From: Macrolepiota albuminosa
Lineage: Eukaryota > Basidiomycota > Agaricomycetes > Agaricales > Agaricaceae
Assembly (NCBI GenBank): GCA_027475525.1
Contig: JAMWFC010000009.1
Coordinates: 558,001 to 622,000 of the forward strand
DNA: 64,000 nucleotides
Reading direction: 5' to 3'
The notes beneath the pieces were generated by a model that ran no database searches, was not told where the DNA came from, and was given only the letters and a program-made list of their open reading frames with translations. The first letter of the stretch is position 1. Every line of letters starts with the position of its first letter. The position numbers and the translations under genes were made by a program. Below are positions 35,176-45,572 of this stretch, one piece after another.

Positions 35176-38100
35176 TCAAACTACAGAACTAACAATAATT
35201 GACAAATTGGCTACATTAGGCCCTATGGCAAGGACCTCTGACATGTCTACTGGAGTGCCTAGGATGCTGCCTGTGGCAAGGTAGCATGGGAGAAGGAGGC
35301 AGTGCAGGTGGTAAGAGAGGCGACGAAGTGGAGGAGGTGGTTCTAGGGGGAAAAGTAAAGAAGCTGGGTGGAGGAGAAACATAGATGGGGTCAGGTGGCA
35401 CTCCAGCTCCGAAGCGAGGAGCTAGAGGCATAAAAGAAATAATAACATGCTTGAGCGTGGCAGCATGAACGTCCTTAGTAATCAGGTCTGGCAAGAGCAA
35501 CCACTTCAGCACCTGAGGAGATGGGGAGTTAGCAAACCAGAGAGGATGGAAAGAAAAAGGAACTAACAATGTTATCTGTTTTGAGAAGTAGGAACTCCAA
35601 GCACCTTTGGCTACCAGAAACAGGAGGCTGGAGGGACACGTAAAAGGTACTTAACCATGCCGCTTGTAGAAACTTACTGCATTTGGGGGCCGTTTGGTCT
35701 CCACAAGCCACTCCTGGGTCATAGCCAAAAGTAAATGGTAGTGCCAAATCAGGATAAGGATGTTGCCATTGTGGTGCCAAATACCGCCTGGGGGCAGTCA
35801 AGCAAAGAACATCTCAAGGCAATCTAACACCTCAGGATGAAAAACTGGGGTAGTATCATCGAGGAGGAAGAAGGGAGTAGGCACTGTGCTGACTCTGACA
35901 TGAACACTAGGCCTGAAATCTCAGATATATACCTAGCGACGTTGTGCAGGGTTGAAGGGACTTAGGAAACAGAACTTATGCGGCACCATCATGAGGACAT
36001 AATAACAACAATGCATTTCATAAATCTACGACAAAAGAAGCAAAAATCTGGGAATCTGTCAGGCCAGTGGCGCTACGGAGAAGATGGGATTGCCTCACTC
36101 AAGTGACACGGAGGAGGGGCAAAGGACAGACACACGACAAGTCGAGAGGGGCTGAACCAAGAAATACGCTTGCTCACAACCGCTGGACCCTCAAGGGGAC
36201 TATGAAAAAGACAAACGCTGGTATACTTGCAAGGGGACTGGAAGCAAAATGCCATTGGATATGGAAAAAAGAGAGGTGATGGCTCAGTAACTAACCAGGT
36301 AATAGCTTTTCTCCATCAAAAGCTGAAGACGATCTGCCCTGTCCTCAGTAGTGATTTCCTGGATTTGGGCAACTATCAGAAGGACATTGTAATGCGCCAG
36401 GAATAGCAGCACATGCACATGGAAAGCCTGGCTCCACGCAGCCTCCATACCAAAACGCATTAATGGGGATGCGTCTCCCCAAATTTCACAAGTGGCACAC
36501 AGGAGCTGGCAGCGACGACCCAACTCAACCACCTTGTCGGCCAACTTAGGGATATCCTCAGGAGAGTAATAGTGAGGTCCAAAAAGGTAGGAGGATCCAT
36601 GGCAATATAGGCATGATCACAGCTTTGAGTCCACATGCAACCAGATGGGGTGGCCATCACAAAGACTGATGGAGTCGAGTTGATGCATAAGTAATTTATA
36701 GGACACGAGAAGTGTTTTGACTAGCGACAGCATGGGAGGACTTTTCTCAAGGAACCAGGACCCTAACAGGAGCGCTAGCCAATCAGAGGTGCTTGACTCA
36801 TTCTAGGACCACCCAAAAAGGAAGTTGACATTCGATGTTTAGCGCTTACTCACATCATTACTGAATAAACATAAGTGACTACTGGTTTTCTGTTTCTTTA
36901 TACACTATACTTCTTGCATGGATCTGCTTATTTATTTACAGACAGTACCCATTTCTACTTAGTCTGGAACGGTAATGGCTATTGGACTGTACCAGCAAAG
37001 GGGTTTCTGCGCTGTGATGATCTACTGAGTGTTTCTCCTTTTTCCTTTAGTTTGTTTATTTTGATTGCTTACAGACTGAAGTGTTGGTATCAAAAGGAGG
37101 GGGGGGCGTTTATTTGGATAAAGGGGGCTACATCAAAAACTACGTATCAACCAATCACACAATCAAAAAGTCCAAGAAGAGCAAAGCGCTATGGGCCAGC
37201 AACTATGCATCAAATGCAGGAAGGGCAGGATCATCTAGAGGGAGCAAATCCCCGTCCTGAATATGGTTACTCGCTTGCCACTCGAGTGCATCAGTGAGAT
37301 CATCATGAAGACCAAGCAAAAGGGCCTCACAACATGCTAAGGTATCAACATGAGGATGCAGAAGGGCCAGGTCACGTCTAACAGTCTTGGTAGCTTCATC
37401 AACATGGAGAAGTTGTTGGTGAAGGTCTCCAGCGGGATGAAGGGGAGTGGTGGGATAGGAAAACTGGTTGCCAAGCCAAGGAAAGGCGTCGCCAGTGACA
37501 CACATAGCTGGGGCAGGGGTTCAGAAGGGATCGAACTAACCCGAATCAGCGAAAAGAAGAAAATAAGTTAGGAGGAACTCACATGGGCAGTAACAGGGAT
37601 GTGGGGCATCCATTCATAGTGCTCATCACTTGGAGACATGGCTCTGATGGAAGAAAGACTCACGCCGTAAGAAGGCAAGTATCTCCAGCGGTGCCGGCAC
37701 TTACTCTGAGGCACCAGGGTCTCTTCAGACTGAGGGGCCTCAGAAGTTTTGTGAGTGCTGGGAATAGTAAAAGGGCTGCAGGGAGGAGTCACGGAAGGAG
37801 TAAAAAGGACACCAGGCAAGTCGCTAACTGTGACAGGGATGGGAGAAGGGCTAGCACCTTTGCTAGCCATAGGCACATCTTCAGCGGGAGGTATCACCAT
37901 GACGACAGGAAGAAATGGAGGAACCGGAGTCCTAGCGATTAAATCAACAAGAATAGAAGACAATGGCAAACTAAAAGACATATGGCTCTTGACTAGGGCT
38001 GCTCTGGCAAGAGTTAGTAGCAAGCGGAGGAGTGATTTGGAGAAGGATAGCGTGTACTGCCAGCAAGTCATCAACGTTAACAGGAGTGGGCTCTGAAGGG

Positions 38101-39691
38101 ACTTCGTCATTATCATTGCCTTCGGCATCCCTCTCAGTATTCTCACCTTCATCAGAGGACAGCTCAGCAGTAGACAAGATAACCGGAATAGCGGGCACTA
38201 ACTCACAGCGCTTACCAGGACTTTTACTAGGAGAAGCGACCCTGGACTTACATTTCAACAAGGCAGGACGACGGAGAGAATGGGTGAAGGGGGCGGCAAT
38301 GGTAGTTCCATCCTGAGTAATAGGGAGCACTAAACTGGCCTTGCTGATGACTGTGGGCTGATGAGTGGCAGCTAGAGCACACTGTTGATGAATGAAATCC
38401 CTTGCATTATGGATCAGTATAGTGCACTTGTAGTTCTTCTGCATGCTGGCATCCTTACCATGCTCTTGAGTGCGAATGCCGTTGAAGGTGCAACCTTATT
38501 TTAAAGCATCACATCTGTAGCAAGGGAGGGAGGGCATAGGAAACCAACAACTCTCTGGATCATTTTCAGCCCAACATTTATCACACTAAGATCAGTGTTA
38601 GTGACATCATAATACCAGAAGCAAGCAGGAACTTACCACACCAACCTTTGCTCAAAATGCATGATGATTTTGGGAAGACACTGTAATCTTCTTCTTGGCA
38701 CCAAGGATCTGAACCCCAGCAGGTAGTCTGATATTGATGATGGTAGTATCGTGATAAAAGCGCAAGAGGTCACAAAGTTCTGCATCAGTAAACATGGTTT
38801 GTTTAGGTGCCTGGGGCCATCAAAGATTAGGTGCTAAGATTTAGCGATCTCAGAGTGAATGCTTATGACATATAAAGAAACACCATGAGCAGGAAGATTA
38901 ATCTTAGAACGAGTTAACAACATAATAAAAAGGGATAAGAAAATGGTCATACCATACGTTTGGAAGGACTAGAATGAGTAGTAGGGGTATGCTCAATAAC
39001 GACGGCAAAGTTTTGTGGAGGACCATGGGGGACGGAACAGGAAGGGCCTACTCTAGGCTCAGTGGCAGGAACAGCGATCTGCTTGATGGCTGAATGAGGG
39101 GAGCCAGGACGTGTAGGCAAAGCAGCACCATGAAAAGGACTGCCAAGCATAGGAGAGGCAGGAATGGAAGGGGCAAGCAGGGCGGAAGATAAAGGAGCAG
39201 TCTGAGTTGAAGGGGCACTGGGAAGAGTGGCAAGGGTTGGCAAAGTTTGGGCCAACTGATCAAAGTCAACATCACTGGCATAGGACACAACAGGAAACCC
39301 ACCTTGCTAACTTTGGTACTGGCAAGCAATGCATCAATCTCGTCAGATAAGAAAGGAGCCTGTGTAGGCACCAAACTTTAGTGCTACAAAAATCAAAATC
39401 AAAACCTAACTTACGAATGAACCAGTTGGCACCTTCATACTCCCAGTACCAAGCCATGCACCACTTATGAACTTTGGCTTCACGCACCCAAGAGCTGTCA
39501 GGGCCATGCACCACCAACCATTGCTGATAAAGCTGCATTATGGCAGGAAGGTTTTGTGGTGCATTGGTGGTGCTGGTAGCCTTAGCGCAGTCAAATAGAT
39601 AGGAAGCTTTGGCAAGAAAGTTAGGGAGAGCAAAAGGAGCAAAACCAGACATTCTGAAAAAGGTGGGAGGAAAAACACAAGCAGAAGGCAA
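35176..39691 (-). pseudogene. Antisense accessory gene(s) of element Y with a six-cysteine zinc-cluster-like module
   Basis: Minus-strand coding pieces, opposite to Y gag-pol. From the 5' end: an alanine-rich start and YQQWLVVHGPDSSWVREAKV, then CMAWYWEYEGANWFI (39655-39410); APFLSDEIDALLASTKVSK (39360-39305); a Pro/Ser/Thr-rich exon (39285-38947). Next is an exon starting at 38585 directly after ..ATCTTAG, encoding C-X2-C-X8-C-X8-C-X2-C-X6-C (38585-38490, one codon now TAA). Then Pro/Ser/Glu-rich exons (38440-37568) and several helical pieces down to 35216. Pieces end at GT and begin after AG in places, as in spliced genes, but not every junction could be resolved. The module resembles Zn(II)2Cys6 clusters in spacing. 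The antisense gene of U has the same exon start. Confidence 0.6.
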
Positions 39692-39800
39692 TGTCTAGAA
39701 ACGAGCTTATAAGGCGCCAGCAGCATTATACAGACCGTAGCACAGTCAAATTAATGACAGTGTTTGACTGAGGACAGTCAATTTTTCAGTTGGGGGGAGA

Positions 39801-40944
39801 TAATAGGCTTCTACTCGGACTGAGTGCATCAAGGGGCATACTACAGGCCTATGGACACAGGCCATACTCAAGACCCTAGCGATCCTCTTGGACACAGGAA
39901 ACCACAGACCTTAGCACTCAATTATAGGCGCTGTTTATCAGTCTAAACCACCACTACTATCCTCTTGGACACAGGAAACCACAGACCTTAGCACTCAATT
40001 ATAGGCGCTGTTTATCAGTCTAAACCACCACTACTAAGCCTTCAGCATATACCACTTATTGACCTTGGAGGATTAGGAGATCAAGGACTCAGGGCGCTAG
40101 CATGACGGTGGGGACACAACTTTGACCAAACCCTGATCAGTTCCATAAAGGGGTTAGCATTCGGCGCTGCCATTGGATGAGGCACTTCAATCAGAAGTTT
40201 AAAGAATCAGCAGCAACAAAACAGGATATACTCTAGCCCAACATTTTATCCATCAAGAATTGATATCAGGTTTAGCGCCAACAGTAGAACTCATGGCATC
40301 TGTTGAGGATTTTCTGACCATACCCTGCAAAGGCCTGGCCAATCGGAATTATACTAAAAAGTGAGCAGACTCATACAAAGTTTAAGTCAGTTTAGAGTCG
40401 CCATGGCCAATGGGCTATAACACCATTGGTCACCATTGCCCCATGTGTGCCAGTCACCGTTGACAGGTTGCTGTTACCTACAACCACAAGGAGAGGCGCT
40501 AATTGGTAGCGCCATGAATGGACTTATTTTAAAAATATATAGTAGTGCATAGTATAAAAGATAGCTATTCTGGATGTATATAACAACAAATCGTAACTGC
40601 TGGAGCACCCAGTTACACTTAGCATTCAAATTGTGCTAGCTTTCCCTAACTTTGTCACTAAGTCAGGCGCTAGCCTCATTTATCTTGTCTTTGTCATTTA
40701 TAGTGCCACCTACGGGCATATTATGCTGCGCTACTTGTCTTTTCTTCTATATCTCTGTGTAAACTACGATGCTTACCATCTGCCAGGTAGCACCCGAAGC
40801 GCTATTATCTAGCACATTGTTTTATCACCTCTGCTTGAGCACACCAGGACTCTGTCGGGACTCCTCATAACTATGCATGCCAAGCGCTGGAGACAGTGTT
40901 GTACTGCATATACATCTAGCGCACCCCAACCACAGTTGGCATCA
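39801..40944 (+). repeat. Element Y 3' LTR
   Basis: Starts TAATAGGCTTCTACTCGG (TGAT changed to TAAT) and ends GTTGGCATCA. The polypurine tract TGGGGGGAGA lies immediately before. It carries a 77-bp duplication at 39882-40035; otherwise it aligns with 12567-13635. Confidence 0.85.
39882..40035. repeat. Exact 77-bp tandem duplication
   Basis: Copies 39882-39958 and 39959-40035 in the Y 3' LTR; the 5' LTR has one copy. Confidence 0.95.
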
Positions 40945-40946
40945 TT

Positions 40947-42720
40947 AACACCTCAAAAGGGGGCCCAGGGACTAACATCCTCTTCTTACCTGCAGTATTG
41001 GTAGAGGGCCTGCCAGCCCAATATCCTTGATGTGTGTGGGCGATGGACCCACATTCAGAGACAACTGTTCCAGAGAGGCTGCCATCCCTGCCCTTCAATG
41101 ACGACTAGTATGAGGAGCCTGAAGAGGCTCGAATGGAATTCCCTGTGCTGCACAAAACAGCAGCACAATGTATGGCATGTGAACAGTGCAACAGTAATTG
41201 ATGGGCCAAGATGGACCGTCAGGCACAAGATAAAGCCAAGCGAGAAGCTGCCCTCTTCAAAGACAAAACCGGGCATATTGCTGATGTGCTCAGTGTTATG
41301 ATCTATTGTGATCACACAATTGAGTGCCAGAACTCATTCTTTGGTGTGGGGTTGTTTCCCCAATTCTATTGGTTGCCAGTGACCAACACTATTTTTGTTG
41401 AGCAAGAAGCCCATGCAGCCAGGGCCTTTGAGGCTGACAAAGAAGACAATGCCATGCAGACGCCCCACAACAGTAAGGTGTACCAAGTTGCACCTCACAA
41501 GTTCCCCTGCAGTCCTCAAAAGCTTCACAGGCTCCATTCACTGGTAAACAACCAGTTTATGCCAATTTGTCAGCATTAGTTGGGCTATCTCCTGCTCAAT
41601 GAATTCAAATGGGTGACGTTGAACTGCCACCCTACTGCCAGAGACAGAGCCATGTCTCACTTACTTGACAAGGCCCCATACAAAACCATTATGGTACCCT
41701 TTGCAAGTCTTGAGGAGCAGGAGAAAGTCCTTTATTGCTGCAAGGAAAGTGGGAGACTGGCTTTTATCAGCCTGACTCCCTCTGATCCAAAGCAACTCTT
41801 TGCTTTGGACTACCTGGGCTCATATGCCCTTCTCTATGGGCATCCTGGGACACCCAATGTGTGGACCAGTCTGGCCATGGACCATGCCATGTGCATTCAT
41901 TGGCACAGCCTCTTTGAATTTGTGCTTGTGCATGCTATCAGCACCAGCCACCCTTCCAAGACCATGGTGCACAAGTACCTGGCTTATGTCTTTGCATGAC
42001 CAGGCCTCTATAAAGAGGATGTTGCTGAATACGAGGTGGCTATGGAGCAAGCCTTTGTGTCCCTCCACACCGACGACCTGAATTTTGAGGCTTGGGCTGT
42101 GGACATTCCAGAAGCATCAGCTTTTATCTTAACCACCTCAGACATGTTATGCATCCTTCTTCACAACCAAATCCCGGTCAGCTGGGTTAACCACGCTTAC
42201 ACCTATGGGGTCACCTACTTGGCCCACATATTCTTTAGCGACAACCAGCTCTACAACAAGGCGGCTGCCATTGACAATGAGAGGCTGCAACGCCTCAACC
42301 GTTACAGGACACCCCAGTTCCTGGCTCAGTAGGATGGGTGGCGCAAGGCCACCATTGGTGATTGCCAGTGTCTGATGCTCCAGCAGCAGAAGAGCTGTCG
42401 TGCCTATGAACAACACATTCATGAAGGAGATGTATCTTCTCATCAGGCAAGACATTCATGCCCACAAGCTCTGGACATGCCAGTACCCATCCGATTATGG
42501 GAATCTCCCTGATCTGCAACCATCTACTCTGGGGCCATCAGTCAACCCCACTCTTACACTGTCCCCTCTCCAGGACTATGACAATTCACTGCCTGTAGCA
42601 GGGCCATTGGACACTTCCCATAAGCCCACACCCAAGGATGAACTCCTTGACTACGAAATAGACGACACGACTGCTGATCCATTCTGGGAGCCTGCGGACT
42701 CTCCAATTGCCCCCATCTGA
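40947..42720 (+). pseudogene. Element X ORF, C-terminal part (ORF3 family)
   Basis: Frame 40947-42332 with about six stops. NTSKGGPGTNILFLPAVLVE and GLPAQYP (to about 41025) match V ORF3 at 30570. The conserved domain follows: FYWLPVTNTIFVEQEAHAAR (41369-41428), LHRLHSLVNNQFMPI, TARDRAMSHLLDKAPYKTIM, FALDYLGSYALLYGHPG, AMDHAMCIHWHSLFEF (to about 41925). Beyond V's gap it continues with YKEDVAEYEVAMEQAF, PEASAFILTTSDMLCILLHN, SWVNHAYTYGVTYLAHIFF and AAIDNERLQRLNRYRTPQFL, so X shows what the missing end of V ORF3 should look like. No known catalytic motif. Function unknown. Confidence 0.75.
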
Positions 42721-42781
42721 CTTACTGATGGCCTGACCGTTGGAGCATTTTAAGACTGTAGTTTGGTCTAATTGAGGGGTG

Positions 42782-43011
42782 TGTAGCGTAGTCCACTATA
42801 TGGCATTGGCCACATAGCTTTTACTTACTTGTAGTCAATATTATATTATATTAATTATAATATAATATTGATATTTACATATTATAAATAGTTTATCTTT
42901 GCTGCTTACTAAGCAGCTTATTATTGTTTTATACTACATTGTCAATAGACCAGACTAGTCTGATTCTGTGTAGTGTGAACCTGAGCTCACTTCAACTGTA
43001 ACTTTGTTACA
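42782..43011 (+). repeat. Element X 3' LTR
   Basis: TGTAGCGTAGTCC to AACTTTGTTACA, preceded by GAGGGGTG and followed by the TSD TCAAT. Confidence 0.9.
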
Positions 43012-43016
43012 TCAAT

Positions 43017-43292
43017 TCATTGAGGCAGGGCACAATATCAATGCCTATACAATTTTGAATGCTATACTTCTTTTGTTGCCCCATGCCTCTACTTAGGAAG
43101 TGGTCAAACAAAACCTGTTATTTTGTAGCACATCCCTAACCTTAGAGACTGTCACAATAAAACTGTTAACAGTTCATGATTGCTGAACACTCAAAGACTC
43201 AGCCATAAATTACTAACCTTAGAGACTGTCACAATAAAACTGTTAACAGTTCATGATTGCTGAACACTCAAAGACTCAGCCATAAATTAAAC
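43017..43292 (+). pseudogene. Copia-3 gag, continuation
   Basis: FIEAGHNINAYTILNAILLL.., EVVKQNLL, LTLETVTIKLLTVHDC: the copia gag that stopped at 11534 continues here. It ends at a hairpin-rich insertion (43293 on). A 77-bp duplication lies at 43137-43290. Confidence 0.8.
43137..43290. repeat. Exact 77-bp tandem duplication
   Basis: Copies 43137-43213 and 43214-43290 in copia-3 gag. Confidence 0.9.
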
Positions 43293-43362
43293 GAGCTACA
43301 ATTTGTGCCTTCGGCACGAATTTTGTAGCTTGTTGGGGGCTTCACCCCCAAACCCCCCCCAA
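43293..43362. repeat. Double hairpin
   Basis: AGCTACAATTTGTGCC and GGCACGAATTTTGTAGCT form a long stem with a TTCG loop. Directly after it GGGGGCTTCACCCCC forms a second hairpin. This marks the left end of a non-coding insertion in copia-3 gag. Confidence 0.7.
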
Positions 43363-43364
43363 CT

Positions 43365-43606
43365 AAGCCTCCATCCTAACCTCACTTCGTTTGGTTAGGG
43401 CTCCAAGTATGTATAGAGAACTCAGTGCTTAATCCCAGCCTCAACCTCACTTCGTTCGGCTAAGGCCTCGGTCTTCACAACTCAATGCTTAATCCCAGCC
43501 TCAACCTCACTTCGTTCGGCTAAGGCCTCAGTCTTCACACCTCAATGCTTAATCCCAGCCTCAATCTCACTTCGTTCGGTTAAGGCCTCGGTCTTCAACT
43601 CAGTCC
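43365..43606. repeat. 60-bp minisatellite
   Basis: About three and a half copies of a 60-bp unit containing CTTAATCCCAGCCTCAACC and TCACTTCGTTCGGCTAAGG, in exact register. There are no variable spacers. Confidence 0.9.
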
Positions 43607-43640
43607 CTTCCACAACTCTCAAAGCATTATTGTAAGCTTA

Positions 43641-43979
43641 ATTGAATTTTTCTTGAATCTTTTGAATTTTATTCAGCATTTATAAATCTTAAAAAAAAAA
43701 AACTCAAAATCAGTATATTAGTAGCCTTTGAATTTTTTCTGATTTTCTGGTGATTTTCCTGGAATTATTTGAGCATTTTCCACTAACATCTCCTGAAAAA
43801 CAGAGCAATTGAATTTTTCTTGAAATTTTCAGATTTCTTTAAGCATTTATAAACCTCAAAAAATTCACAATCAGTGTATCAGTAGCCTTTGAATTTTTCC
43901 TGATTTTTTGGTGATTTTCTTTCAAATTTCTAAGCATTTTATACACACATCTACCGAAAAACAAACAAAAAAGGCAATT
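43641..43979. repeat. Diverged 167-bp tandem repeat
   Basis: Two AT-rich copies (from ATTGAATTTTTCTTGAA at 43641 and 43808) with many substitutions, both containing TAGCCTTTGAATTTTT and CTGATTTT. This one is an old biological duplication. Confidence 0.8.
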
Positions 43980-44620
43980 CTTTGTCAGCCTTAGTCAGAA
44001 ACTGTCAAAACTGACTAAGCACATCATTCCCACAAAATGGTTGTCCCATTCTATATAGATTCTAGCCTTTATTTCAAAAGGAGATCATATTTCAAGTAGG
44101 AGTAAACATGACTCCAAATTTACAAAGAAAAATCCCAGACCCAACACAAATCAAAGCCTGACAATATTTGCCACAACTGTGGCAAAAAAAGTCATTGGCA
44201 TCCTAAATGTTCAAAATTGAACAAGTCCAAACCTGTTGGAAGTGCAAACCTATCACTTACAATGCAAAATGATGCCTCACAAGAGGTGGGCAAGTTATTG
44301 ATGGCTACCAACAAAGACATGCCATCTAGCATACTCCTTGATAGTGTGGCATCCTGCCACATGGTAGCTGATCAAATGTACTTCACCAGCTATCAATCAA
44401 TTGAGAACCAGCACATCTCAGTTGGTGGTATAAATACCTTGTCTTTTGTCAGAAAAGGCACTATTTTAATTTAAGACCTACTTACTTAACTTATAGACAT
44501 CCAATTACAAGATGCTCTTCATATTCCAGCCCTAGGCACCAACTTGATCAGTCTCAGATCTTTACAGTGAGCTGATGCCACAATCAATAGTTTACCTTGG
44601 TATGAGCCTTGCCTGGCATA
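43980..44620 (+). pseudogene. Copia-3 zinc knuckle and protease region
   Basis: CHNCGKKSHWHPKC (about 44167-44208) is the copia CCHC knuckle. The frame continues to SILLDSVASCHMVADQMYF (about 44325-44385), the copia protease site with DSG changed to DSV, then NQHISVGGINTLS, then LQDALHIPALGTNLISL (about 44500-44560). Decay follows; no integrase or RT is seen before the LINE. Confidence 0.85.
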
Positions 44621-44786
44621 GAAAAGAATTTATTCACACAAATTTAATCAGTACTGAAGAGACACTCTATTAAACTACAATGATAACCCTGAGAATTGAC
44701 AATAACAGAGTTGCTTACATTGCAAGCAGACCTACCATGCAATTGTAACACTTCTAGAAGATTGAACTGACAATTTCAGGAAAACT

Positions 44787-44839
44787 GGAACTAGCAGGGC
44801 TTGAACCTGCATCACATGTTACCATTACACTATAGTCTC
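44787..44839 (-). other. tRNA-like relic (pol III box A and box B)
   Basis: On the minus strand: box A-like TATAGTGTAATGGTAAC and box B GGTTCAAGCCC. A perfect T-arm GCAGG-TTCAAGC-CCTGC is present, and the ends GAGACTA and TAGTTCC pair imperfectly. The anticodon arm is missing, so it is not a functional tRNA; a tRNA-derived SINE head is possible. Confidence 0.45.
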
Positions 44840-44931
44840 ATATTACTACTTGCTTTTTCTTGTCAACTAGTACCATGCTAGCTTTAGTCAATAGGGGCTT
44901 AGACATAACTCTGGACTTTAACTAAGGTGTA

Positions 44932-45162
44932 TTGACATATCCTTACACTCTTCTCTTTAGACTTGTTCTGGCAAGTTTCAGGATCCCAAGTGGAGAGTCA
45001 AACCTGCTGCTGTACACAATATTGAATATAAATATTCCACTGAACCACTGGGACTGGTTGCAACCTTATAGTATACACATAGATTGGTTAAAAGACACCA
45101 TCTTGGTAAATTCATTTGATCCATTCATCTGCTCATGGACAGGACACAGATCCACTGGACTT

Positions 45163-45163
<1 letters not shown>
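44932..45163 (+). pseudogene. Possible gypsy protease tail
   Basis: WDWLQPYSIHIDWLKDTIL (about 45047-45103) resembles the G.DWL..H.P.IDW end of gypsy proteases. The stretch runs without stop to the LINE insertion point. No DSG site is recognisable, so the call is weak. Confidence 0.3.
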
Positions 45164-45197
<34 letters not shown>

Positions 45198-45202
45198 ATT
45201 AT

Positions 45203-45235
45203 CGTGCCTCGGGCGCTTGGCGCCCACGTTGCACG
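45203..45235 (-). repeat. LINE 3'-end stem-loop
   Basis: GGGCGC-TTG-GCGCCC is nested in CGTGC..GCACG, about 12 bp inside the poly(A). Such 3' stem-loops can be recognised by the element's RT (known for some LINEs; inference here). Confidence 0.6.
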
Positions 45236-45572
45236 TTACATATGACAGGTAGACTACCCTACAAGAGCTATGGAATCTCCACCCCCCCCGCATACGCGGA
45301 AAAAGAGCAGATCAACACTTTCAAACGTTGTTTAGACCGCACTCCCCTGTTAGGTCCTGTGAGATGGCCTCAGTGTTCAAATCCGGTATTTACAAGCTAC
45401 GAGCGCCCGTGGGTTAGGCTGGGGGGGGGGACAAGCGACGGGGCCGTTGTCCCGGTCTGGACTGGTTAGGTACCTAGAGATTGGGGCATAGTGCCTCTCG
45501 CCGTTATTAGTAAGAGAAGTAGAGGTGCGGCTACAAGGGGAAGCAGCAGTGGTGAGTGACGTGGTACGGGAG

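Larger units (their letters stand above)
12567..40944 (+). mobile_element. Element Y: Ty3/gypsy with internal deletion and nested insertions
   Basis: LTRs of about 1.07-1.14 kb at 12567-13635 and 39801-40944, TGAT..ATCA ends. A primer-site-like TTTTGGAGCCCACCACGAG follows the left LTR, and a PPT (TGGGGGGAGA, 39791-39800) precedes the right LTR. It keeps gag (13715-15610) and the integrase C-terminal half (32762-35089). Protease, RT and RNase H are gone, replaced by W/V insertions. An antisense gene lies at 35176-39691. I found no matching target duplication (AGCAT on the left, TTAAC on the right), although a 5-bp step restores the frame of X. Confidence 0.8.
11535..43011 (+). mobile_element. 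Element X: LTR element without pol, inflated by nested insertions
   Basis: LTRs of 229-230 bp at 11535-11763 and 42782-43011, same orientation, about 96% alike, flanked by TSD TCAAT (11530-11534 and 43012-43016). A polypurine tract GAGGGGTG precedes the right LTR. Removing element Y leaves about 3.1 kb with one long ORF (11871-12566 plus 40947-42332 and beyond) and no gag zinc knuckle, protease, RT or integrase. The ORF is homologous to the third ORF of gypsy V, and the LTR end and downstream T-run resemble V's. It is therefore probably a non-autonomous relative of V, mobilised by V-like proteins (inference). Confidence 0.85.

Noticed and set aside
36875..37297. 140-residue plus ORF with hydrophobic start
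   Set aside because: It is opposite to the antisense gene pieces and without similarity to anything I recognise; probably chance.
43365..43606. Regular 60-bp repeats as a CRISPR array
   Set aside because: The units are contiguous with no variable spacers, and the host is a fungus.
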